From Chaetomium olivaceum (taxonomy: Eukaryota > Ascomycota > Sordariomycetes > Sordariales > Chaetomiaceae), in NCBI GenBank assembly GCA_039881045.1, contig JAYWVB010000037.1:186001-250000 (forward strand): a stretch of DNA of 64,000 nucleotides, in the 5' to 3' direction. The notes under the pieces are model-generated. The model had not been told where the DNA came from and made no database searches. It saw nothing but the letters and a program-made list of their open reading frames with translations. The translations under genes were made by a program, and so were the position numbers. This document shows positions 44,180 through 53,317 of this stretch, one piece after another. The stretch's first letter is position 1; the number at the start of each line of letters is the position of its first letter.

Positions 44180-44635
44180 TAGCAGAATGGGACTTGGAAG
44201 AAAGACACCACCAGTGTTGAAGCTACCTTAGATTCTGCACCTCATCCAAACTTTGACTTCGATCATCGGGAACCTATTTCTTTTTCGCTTTGTTGGGCCT
44301 GGTGCAGTACTTACGAGGATCCAGGAATCCTTTCCTGTTTCTTTCTGTCATGATTGATAACATGACCTGAATCTTATGCCGACACGAAACAATAACGAAT
44401 CATCAATGAGACTATGAGAGGCAAAACGGTTCCATTCTGTCCAAGAGGAAAATGACGAATCATCGGTGCGATTAAATATGACAGCTAGAAGCGTCCTGTT
44501 CAGAAGCAAGAAATAACGAATCATCAGTGAGAACCATAAACGCCCTCTTGTTGCCCTTGCTATGGGGTTCCGTGCTACGGGCTGAGCATTCTCTGGTTTG
44601 TGACAATGAAAGCTTGCTGCTCCTATTGGGAATAA
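44180..44635. other. 3' intergenic between convergent genes
   Basis: Apart from the tandem repeat at 44390-44533 nothing is recognised in this 456-base gap. Confidence 0.4.
44390..44533. repeat. Degenerate ~60-base tandem repeat (ACGAATCATC units)
   Basis: ACGAATCATC recurs at 44395, 44455 and 44516, each in an AATRACGAATCATCRRTG context (R = purine). Between them, sequences such as ATGAGAGGCAAAACGGTTCC and ATGACAGCTAGAAGCGTCC align loosely. This is an old tandem array of a 60-61 base unit, about 2.5 copies, in the spacer between the APH gene and the AAA gene. Confidence 0.6.
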
Positions 44636-47600
44636 TTAGAGTTGATTCAATTGTACTGTGCTGGGTTGATGGTCGGGGTTTACTTGTGGGAAAGACGGGG
44701 ACTGCTTCTCGCAGTGTGGGTTTTTTTGGCTGTTCTCCATTCCTGAGGCGGCGGATTGGGGCCGGAAGTCAGCGTGTTGATGGATGGGCGGGTGTTGGTT
44801 GCCAGTGTTGTTAGTGTGCCATTGCTGGCTGGACCATGTTTGGAAGTTACCAAACTGGTTGACCCCGCCGCCTCCCCTGATGTTCGTGTTCATGTTGATG
44901 CCTCCGGTACCCATCCCACTACTAAAATGAGTCATTAACCTAGAAGGATAAGATTGCTGCCCAATGCTAGAAAGTGGGAAGTTTCCAAAACGAACTTGCC
45001 CGCTTTGCTGATTCTGCGTTGTGTCTCCCGGATGAGTCCAGTCGTCGCGGCGAAGCATTTGCATTGCGTTCCACTGGGCGTCCGAGTTGCGCTGCTTGAC
45101 CAGCCAAACGTAACTACTAAACTGGTCGGAAACGTTGGAGACTTGGTTGAAGTATTTCGGCTCAAGATTGATACGCTCGCTATCCTTGCTGTGGAAGCTC
45201 GCCAGCGCGAGAGCTGTCTGAAAAGCATTTCGGATTTGGCGGCCGTTCCAAACCGGGCCGAACTGGGGACCACTCTGTCGTTGAAATATTTCGTGTGCGC
45301 ATAGCACGAGATCAACCTCGTCGACTTCGATGCGACTGTGCCTTTTGGCGGTAGCAATATGGGAACGCCAAATGCTGATGGTTTGGTCCTTGGTGAGCGG
45401 GGGGTAATACAAAGAGAGGTGGATGCGTGATTTGAAGGCCTCGTCGAAAACCCCTACCCTGTTTGTAGTTAGGAACAGGATTCCTTGATAGTACTCCAGT
45501 GTCCGAAGAAAGACTGAGACAGAACGTATGTCAATATGTATCAAACGTTAATGAAGGGGTATGGCATGTGTTGCGTACCAGAGACCAAGGCATTCCTCTC
45601 AATATCGGTGGGTGTCCGCTGTGCGAGGAAAATGTCGGCTTCATCCAGTAGCATGACGCAGTCCCATGGCTGAGCTAGCCGAAATATCTCCTGCAGTCCA
45701 GATTCTACCTCAGCTGGCGTGAGTCCCAGGTCACCTTGATGAAGGTCATCAGCAAGATCCATCCCAAATAGGGTAACGTAGGTCGTTTTCCTTGTCCACT
45801 AGGACGTGTACATACCACATGTGATAGGCATTAGCGGTCTGCCATAACTCTGTGCAGCACATTCTATTGACTTGGTCAGAAACTTTCGGGGTAGGGTTTC
45901 GAGACACAACCTTACCCGCTGTTGATGTTTTGCCAACGCCTGGTACGCCATGTAGGAGAATAATGACACCGTTTCCTGTTGGCTGGTTAGCACCGTCTTT
46001 GATCATAACTTCGCTCAAGAATGTCCACCAGGGAAGAAAGGCTTTACTAACCTTTGCCTCTGACTAAGTCAAACGGGACGTTCTTGCTTTCGTTTTTGGA
46101 GAAGTGCGAGTCTATCAAGGCATGTACAATTTCCTTGTGTCCCATGAGGAGTTCCAGACTTTGCCACGGTTCATCGCGTAACTGCACATCGGTCAAGGTT
46201 TGGTTGCCATGGATATCTTTGCCGATTTGCAAGCAGGCTGCGCATGGAAAGATCTTCGTTAGCAATCTGTCTTAAACTAGATTTCAAGAAGACCCACCCC
46301 AACTCCTGGTTCGCAGGACAAAAGCAAATACCCTATCGGGCAGTAGGAGGAGGTCGTGCCCTTCAGTAGGACCGGAAAGTAATGGTGCCTTCGCCCACTT
46401 TATCCATTTCTTCATTTCGGCTTCCATGAATTGTTCCGTGAAAGCAGTGTCCCATATTTCGTCTTGGTCAACGCCGATCAAGTCGCGCTCCTTCGTGTTC
46501 ATACGGTAAGGCTCAAAGTCCACACTCCCCGGTCGCCATGAGGGGATCTCCTGGAGGGCCCGCTCAAAATCGACTACGACCTCGCTGTCGATCCATTCCG
46601 AGTATCGAGTGACATTCTTATGGGAGCCAACCTCGAGCTCGGAGAGACGCGTGCCAGCCGGTGTTCTGTCATAGCTGCGGCCGCTATATGATTGATGACG
46701 GACCCCAGTCATCGCCTTGAACTGTTTGGCTCGTTCGAGCAAGTCGCCCCGGTCCATCCTCTGGTGCTCGACATAACTGAACGGAAGAACCGGAAGGGCA
46801 GACATAAGCTGGGCGCCGTCAAAGATGCTAATTCTGAACCGGTGGAATATGGGCTTGTAGCGGGCGCCATTATAGTCCAGATGATAGCAATCGATGACAA
46901 AGTCCGAGAATAGGTGCTTATACTCGCCGACGGGTGTGTGGTCGGGCCGCATCCTGTACTTCCGGCCACCTGTGCGCTGAATGACCCTCCAAATCTTCTG
47001 CGGTGTATTCGGGTCTCTGACGTACATCAAAGAACCGACGGGAAAGAAAAACCACAGATTGTTGAAAAGCACATGGGATGGCATGTGGTCTGGCTCGCGG
47101 AATTCCGGCCGGGAAAATATATCCATGACCCGCTCCAAGCATCTTAAGTCCAAGATGTAAGCCGTCAACTGCTCCAAGGTCATCTCGTGCACCCGTTGAT
47201 AGCCCTTGTCGTCTTCGTCCTCAACCGGGTTTCGCTGATAGAGTGCTGTGTACTCATCTTCATTTGCGTCCCATATGGTTCGACGAGCCTGGTGAAAGTC
47301 GGCTATGCGTTTTCGGATGTCGCTTTCGAAATACGAGAGCATCTTGTACGGTCTGAGTATGTGAAATGGTCCTTGGCCAGCCCATGTTGGGTGTCCATTG
47401 CAGAGTTCCGATTCGATAAAACGCCGTAGGCGCGTAGAGTTGAGGAAGACTCGTTCTGGCCACTCATCATTGATGGGGTATATCGGCGAGTCGGTGTCTC
47501 CATCCGCCTTTTCGACATTCTTTTCAGCTAAAGGGTTTGATGAAGGCAGATCGTAAGCCAGCTCAATGGCAAAGTGCAACGGCTTCGGGGGTCCTGGCAT

Positions 47601-48049
47601 CACTGCCTCTCCCATGGGATCACCGACAGCTTTGGTATGGAGAATTGAGCCATTTGTCCAGCGCCCGAAAATTCATTGCTTGCCATGACTTCGCGGGAAA
47701 CGTTGTCATTCGGTTGCCGTGGCCTCTTCTTGTCGTTTGTCTCATAATCCAGGTGGGCAACCAAAGACCATGTGACTGTTCTGTGCTTGTCACCCGAACC
47801 ACTGTCGTTTGTATTTTCGGATTCAGCGAGCTGACCAAAGATTGACGGACCAACACCCTCGAGCCACTCGCTCCAGGTTTTGACCTCGGCAGCGGAACTC
47901 CTGAAGGTCATCAGCTTGGCCGTCCCTTTCTCCATATCACTCTCCCATCTCCGGAAGTAGATTCCACTCAGGGCAGGGTCCGGAGAGAGGGGATTTTGCT
48001 TCCCATGCGAATCATGGGGCTCGCCTGACTCCGAACCAATGTCTGACAT
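44636..48049 (-). CDS. Fungal AAA+ ATPase with large N-terminal region (one frame break)
   Basis: From 47615 the exons 47615-46298, 46237-46052, 45975-45916, 45863-45816, 45734-45579 and 45513-44636 join in frame (881 residues). They carry a Bcs1-like/DUF7025-type fungal ATPase: IWRVIQRTGG and VIDCYHLDYNG blocks, then Walker A GVPGVGKTST, Walker B VMLLDEADIF, sensor LFLTTNRVGVFDEAFKSR, and lid WNGRQIRNAFQTALALA. The tail is Gln/Asn/Gly-rich and disordered. The true N-terminus most likely lies at 48049 (MSDIGSESGEPHDSH..), but that frame meets the next only after a -1 step near 47615-47650, where no plausible intron exists. It may therefore be a frameshifted gene or a missing base. The family is expanded in moulds, with unknown clients. 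It is head-to-head with the DUF7708 gene. Confidence 0.75.
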
Positions 48050-48732
48050 GTCCGGTTTTGACCTTGTTGAAACTGCACCAAAGGCCGTTGTTCAGACGCA
48101 GCCCCGGCCGTGGTAGCGGTAAAGTAAAAATAGCAAAGCTAGTAACAAGAGGTTGATCTGGAAACGCAGAGATGTCAAAAGTGAAGGAGATAACCAATAC
48201 TTCCGTCGTAAATCGTGCATTGAACGAGGCTGAGCCCTGCGAGCTAGGGGCAAGCAAGTTGGCAGCAAATCGACTTGTCACATTCTGATTCATGACGCTC
48301 GGGAATCATTGGAAAAAAGGCGGCTGAAGGTGACGCAAGGACGAGGAAGTGTACGACCCGAAGGCCAAACCACGAACCCAATCGATAGGCTCCGACTAGG
48401 ATTCAGGGCATGCCCTCCCATCCGGCAAAAGGTGAGGAAGCACAGCAGGATACACGATGCTGGATCCCGTCTCGGACAGGATGCCTCTCAAGTGCGAGAC
48501 AGTGACTGATATCGATAGCATGACAGCTTGGCCTAATACATATTCCAAACAATCTCCTGCACAATCCCGCGTCCGTTGTTGGGACATACCAATCTCAATA
48601 CCGCGCCGACACGGAACACGGACGCGTATTTGTCTCCCTTGCTATTTTGGAACCAAAACTACATGGAGGTCAGATAATATCCGGAACCGTTAAAAGTTGG
48701 GGTTTCAACAAGCATCAGAGTTACCTGAAAAG
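48050..48732. promoter_or_regulatory. Divergent intergenic region of the AAA and DUF7708 genes
   Basis: 683 bases between two divergently transcribed genes. The ends are assumed to carry both promoters. No TATA box or clear operator was recognised. Confidence 0.35.
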
Positions 48733-51111
48733 ATGGCGCAAAAAGATCAGCACGAGGATGCTGTGGAACCATGGATAACCTTCAACGCTCCGGAGCACGA
48801 CCCAGCATGGGCGTTCAAACAAGCCATGGACAAGTACATGGCCCCGCCAGCATCTGAAAGGTACCTTCAAACGTTCAAACATGACAGCTAATAGGAAGAT
48901 AACGAATGGTTGGCTTTGCGCAGGCTCGAGCAGCGGAAGGACCGTTTCCGCTGCTTCATGAAGAACTTTCTCACAAAGTACAACGACGGAGGTGTGGGGA
49001 AAGTGATTTTTGATGAGAAGACCACTTGGCCCCAGGTTCTTGAAGAGGCGACACAGGCCTTTGACGACTACACTAAGCGTGGTCGCATCTGGAGACACCC
49101 CTTCCGCAGTACTCAACGTATCTTTGGGTCAGTGGCCTGCCGGATAGAGTTTCTCATTGTGCTGCTCCCAGACGGAGACTTTACGGGTGCACTTTGCGGA
49201 GGGTTGATGTTGATTTACAATGTAAGTCCCCATTCTAGGTCCAATCGTCGTGACTGTAACTGACCTGCAGTTTGGGTATACAGGCTGCAAGACGCAAACG
49301 AGATATCCAAGAGTTGATCATCCGGACCCTCGACTCACTTTCTGAGCATGTTGAGGGTACCAAAGCCTTTCTCAAAATGTACGCGTGGGATGAAGATGTT
49401 CGGCAAAAGACCGAAGACCTGTATATCGCAATCCTCGAGGCCATAGAGGCATTGACGGAGTGGCTGCAGCGGTCAAACGGTATGTTTTCATTGACCGTCC
49501 GACCCAGTTCCAGTAGCTAACCCCCAATTCAGTTGGCGAATCCCTGAAGGCCTTCTTCGAACAAGGTAATTACGGAAAGGAGCTCGAAGACAGGCTGAGC
49601 ACGAATCTCCAAGAAAAGGGATCGGCGTTTGGGGATTGTGTTTCACGGTGTGTGCACAAGATAGTGCAGGCTGTCCATCACAACGTCCTCACCATGGGCA
49701 GGAAAGTCGAGCAAGTAAACGAGCATATTGCGACACACTGAGGTTTGAAGCCCTTAGCTCGCTGGAGGAGCAGATCCATGGCATGTCCAAAGATGTTCAA
49801 TGTAAGTCTTTCCATCTCGGCTCCTTAGCAGGGCGATAGCCACACTGATCATTAACTGCCCCAGGGCAAATCCAACGCCTCGAAGATCGTCAACGCAACT
49901 TCCACCTCCAAGCCCTACAAGCCAACCCCCAACACAACACAACCTTCTGTACCACCGTCTATCTCCCAGCCAACCCGCCCCAACCAACCCTCACCACCTC
50001 CCCTCGCTCCTCACCCTCCTCAACTTCCATCCAACCACAACCATCCCACTCGACCCTCTCACAACAGATCAAACCCTCACCCTCCTACTCGGCCGCGCCA
50101 CCCTGCCCCCGCAACAGCAATCCGCCCTTCACTTCGTCACCACTCTCACCAGTTCCAGACCTGGCTGCACTCGCTCTCGTCGTGTGTGCTGGCCATTCAT
50201 GGCATGGACATCGCCGGGGCCAATTTGACACCGGGGGTGCTGAGCAGCGTGGTACCGGCCACGAGCTATTTTTGTGCGTTGCTGATGAAGGGTTTGGCGC
50301 GTTTGGCGGATGGTGATGGCGGTGACGGGGGTGGGATGATGATGTATCCGGTGGGGTTTTATTGTCGGTTGCATGGGGGTGGTGGTGTTGGTCGTGGCAA
50401 TAGTGATGGTGATGGTGGGTTTGACGGGCCGGTGGGGATGATGCGGTTTCTGATTGCGCAAGTTGTGATATTGCTCGCGACGAGGAGGAGTGAGTTGGGG
50501 GTGGACTTGTCGTGCGTTGGGGTGGCCGAGGCGGAGGCGTTACAGCTGTTGGATTCGCCATATGGAACTGTCTTGCGGAAACCAGTGTTGGAAGTTGTGG
50601 CGCTTGAAACACGGAAGCCTGGTTGCCGATGCTTTAGTGTCAGAGGTGTTCCAGAGGCTGAACAAGAAGCTATTAAAAGGAGGCCAGGGCGATGCCCGCC
50701 ACTGAGAGAAAAATCAATCAATTCTTTCTCCCCATCTTTCCGTCTGAATGTCGTTTCCAACAACAGCGTGGGGACCTGGATGCGCTGTGTTTAGTGTTTG
50801 ATGGCCTGGCCAAGCAGATCGGCGTCGGCGTCGTGGTCTGCATGGTGGACTGGGTGGCGTGGTTTGAGCAAGAGCCGGTGTATTTGGAGGGGCTGCATAC
50901 CGTTATGCTGTACTTGAACAGTCTCGTCCAAGCGGCCGAGCACAGTCAAACGGGACTTGTGTTCAAGTTGTTGATCACAAACCCCATGACCAGTCAGTTT
51001 GCCAGGGATTGGTTTCCGGGTCAGGAGGAGTTGTGTTTGCCTGACGGGATGTTGATGGGTGCTCAGGGGTTTGGCGAGGGGAATCTAATTGCTTGTGCGA
51101 ATCTGCAATAG
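48733..51111 (+). pseudogene. DUF7708 fungal STAND/NLR-like gene with several -1 frameshifts
   Basis: Exons 48733-48860, 48924-49221, 49284-49479 and 49533 onward join cleanly and give a DUF7708 domain (RFRCFMKNFLTKYNDGG, VACRIEFLIVLLPDGDF, KAFLKMYAWDEDVRQKTEDL). A further intron (about 49802-49864) is followed by GG-CAA reading QIQRLEDRQRNFHLQA. The match then steps by -1 at about 49725-49745, 49940-50006, 50100-50150 and 50560-50760. The later blocks read TLLNFHPTTTIPLDPLT, QFQTWLHSLSSCVLAIHG, GMMRFLIAQVVILLATRR and LVFDGLAKQIGVGVVVCMVD. The last two resemble the ATPase-like half of fungal DUF7708 proteins. It ends at TAG 51109-51111. Some steps could hide small introns, but all four are unlikely to. 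It is probably a pseudogene or an assembly-damaged gene. Confidence 0.65.
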
Positions 51112-51363
51112 GCGCGGTGTTTACCGGCACAGGTTTTAGGTTTCTTAGTTAGGTATGCTCTTAGGACACTCTTTCGACTTGCCCTGAAGCTCATTCAGCA
51201 GTTCTTCATGAGAAAAGTAATTGGATAGCCATGGCTACTTTAGATTGAGATGTACTGAGATTTAGGAAAGGTAGAAGCATTCGCCAACAGTAATGGAAAG
51301 AAAAGACGTCCACGGCGGCGAATAGGCATTTATAATAGACAAACCAATATAGATAAAAAGAAA
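51112..51363. other. Spacer before the retroelement
   Basis: 252 AT-rich bases. The retrotransposon integrated at its end, duplicating TAAAA. Confidence 0.4.
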
Positions 51364-51368
51364 TAAAA

Positions 51369-51634
51369 TGTAACGGGCTGTGCCCGAGGTGAGCCTCGGT
51401 AACCCTAGGCCAGCTCACGTACAAGCACGGTCCACCGAACCCCTGGATGAAGCTATTCCCAGTTGCTCCACAACGCACCGAACATTCTAGCAATGCGCTC
51501 GGGCCACCGCACTCACGATCATAAAGCAGCCCCACGAGCTGCCAGACTCTCTCATCTTTCCTTTTCTTCTTCAAGCTTAGTGTACTCGTAGAGTCGTCAC
51601 CAGATAGTTGCAATATACTCCTGGGACCGTTACA
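51369..51634 (+). repeat. 5' LTR
   Basis: 266 bases, TGTAAC..GTTACA. Against the 3' LTR it shows one extra A (GGTGAGCC versus GGTGGCC), and A/C, G/A, T/C and A/G differences further in. The word AAGCTTAGTGTA at 51573-51584 is the presumed start of the R region and of the transcript, because it is the exact complement of the sequence just inside the LTR. Confidence 0.9.
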
Positions 51635-51635
51635 T

Positions 51636-51647
51636 TACACTAAGCTT
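51636..51647 (+). promoter_or_regulatory. Self-complementary primer-binding region
   Basis: TACACTAAGCTT starts one base inside the 5' LTR and is the perfect 12-base reverse complement of AAGCTTAGTGTA (51573-51584) in the LTR. It does not resemble the common tRNA-Met primer site (TGGTATCAGAGC-like). In Tf1 and its relatives the first 11 bases of the mRNA fold back onto the primer-binding site and prime reverse transcription. The same arrangement is inferred here. Confidence 0.75.
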
Positions 51648-52084
51648 CCTTCTTCTGTTGTTGATTTCAGAGAAGGTCTGCGTCGTCAACGAGGCGGCGA
51701 GACAACCACGGTTCAACGAGACATTAGCGAAAGCCCTTGCATCGAGCGAGGCACCACGGTTCCGCAAGACACCGGCGACATCGACCGGTTGAGCGAAGAG
51801 CAAGATACCGGCATCGACCGGTTGAGCTAACGAAGCAACTCCTGTGCCCCTCACGAGGACAGTCGAGAACGAAGAGGCTTGCGTTGTCAACGAGGCAACG
51901 GAGTAACACCCGGGCTGTGAGCTTCGGCGGCACAGGAGGGTAGCGAATCCCACATTTCCAACCGTTACGTCACAAGGGCGAAGACCTCGTGCCCAAGGGA
52001 GCCGAGTAGCCAGACACGACCGGAACACGACGAGAAACCCCCGATTGAGCGAGGTACAACGGAAAATTCGTAAGAAGAAGCATC
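51648..52084 (+). other. Retroelement leader
   Basis: 437 bases between the primer region and gag. It contains a direct repeat of ATCGACCGGTTGAGC (51780-51794 and 51813-51827). Short open frames on both strands have no known features. Confidence 0.5.
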
Positions 52085-53317
52085 ATGATGTCAACCAACG
52101 ACGTCGCGAACGAGGGCAGCCAAGGTGCCGACCAGATTGCCCAGCTGATGCAGTTCCTTGAGCAGCGATTTAGCAGCCTCGAGAATCGTCAAGCAGAAGA
52201 AAGGGAAGCGAGCAACGCCCAAATTCGACTCCTGCAAGAAGGGCTCGCGGCAGTGCGATCCAACGCCTCCACACCTCAGACGCCAACGCCGCCAGTCACC
52301 CTACTTCAACAGGCTCCTCCGTCTTCCCTGATAACACCGACTCCCCCCAGTCAGACGAGGAAGAAACCAACGCTCCCTGACCCGACGAAGTTTGACGGCA
52401 ATCGAAAGGAGTTCCCTCCATGGTTGTTAGACATGGAGTACAAGCTTGAAATAGACGGACCAGCGATCGGGACTGACAAAGACCGGTTTGCCTACATCTT
52501 CCCCCGGCTTGAGAAGGGAGCGAAGTCGATGACAACTACCTTCGCCCAAAGAGGAGGACCTGGTGGAGTATTCAGCCCAACTGCGTTTCTGACATACTTG
52601 ACCTCCTGCTATGGGAACCCAAACCTCAAGCAACAGGCCTTAGAGCGATTGGGAGACCTTCGTCAAGGTGATAAAGAGGGCTTTTCCGCGTTTCTCCCAC
52701 GCTTCGAGAAGGAGCTGGCCGACAGTGGTGGTGCCGACTGGCCAGATGTGGTACAGATCAACTACCTACGGAGATCCGTGAATGCGGGATTGGAGAAACT
52801 CTTGCGTGGCCAACGTGGTATGCCAACCGATTACCCAGGGTTCGTTCGGGAGCTTCAAGTGTTGGGCGCCAATCTCGACAACGAACGCTACCGAGCACGG
52901 AAGGACCACCACGCACCACGGGCTTGGAGTCCGTCCTATACCCAGAAGACCCCGAGGGGAAAACACACTAACACCCCCCCTCCTCGTGCGGCCTCTCCAG
53001 ACGCAATGGACTGGGAGCCTACGAAGATTAGCAAGGCAATCCAGCGCCAGAACAAGGAATTAGCAGGCAAACGAGCGAAGTGGGTCGATGAGAGGGAGAT
53101 GGCGCTGCGCCGTAAGGAAAAACGGTGTCTACGTTGTGGTAGGGACGGCTGCTGGGTTTCGGAATGCCCTCTCCTCCCCCCAAAGCGTCCCGACCTCCCA
53201 GCCCGAGCGCAGGTGAAAAGATCGCAACCCAGGCTCCCTAAAATCGAAGACTTAGTTGATGTGGATGACAGCTCATCTGAGCAGATGACGTCGGACGACG
53301 AAGAGTTAAAAGAGTAG
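52085..53317 (+). CDS. Retrotransposon Gag protein
   Basis: An intact frame of 410 residues. A coiled-coil N-terminus (QFLEQRFSSLENRQAEERE) is followed by a Pro/Thr-rich stretch. The retroelement Gag core is recognisable from DPTKFDGNRKEFPPWLLDME to EALRAGLEKLLRGQ-like sequence (here NAGLEKLLRGQR). A zinc knuckle lies at residues 348-361, CLRCGRDGCWVSEC, with Cys-X2-Cys-X4-Cys-X4-Cys spacing. The third ligand is Cys instead of the usual His. The acidic C-terminus ends DSSSEQMTSDDEELKE. It is the one intact reading frame of the element. The alternative ATG codons at the start (MMSTND) are adjacent. Confidence 0.85.
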   Translation: MMSTNDVANEGSQGADQIAQLMQFLEQRFSSLENRQAEEREASNAQIRLLQEGLAAVRSNASTPQTPTPPVTLLQQAPPSSLITPTPPSQTRKKPTLPDPTKFDGNRKEFPPWLLDMEYKLEIDGPAIGTDKDRFAYIFPRLEKGAKSMTTTFAQRGGPGGVFSPTAFLTYLTSCYGNPNLKQQALERLGDLRQGDKEGFSAFLPRFEKELADSGGADWPDVVQINYLRRSVNAGLEKLLRGQRGMPTDYPGFVRELQVLGANLDNERYRARKDHHAPRAWSPSYTQKTPRGKHTNTPPPRAASPDAMDWEPTKISKAIQRQNKELAGKRAKWVDEREMALRRKEKRCLRCGRDGCWVSECPLLPPKRPDLPARAQVKRSQPRLPKIEDLVDVDDSSSEQMTSDDEELKE

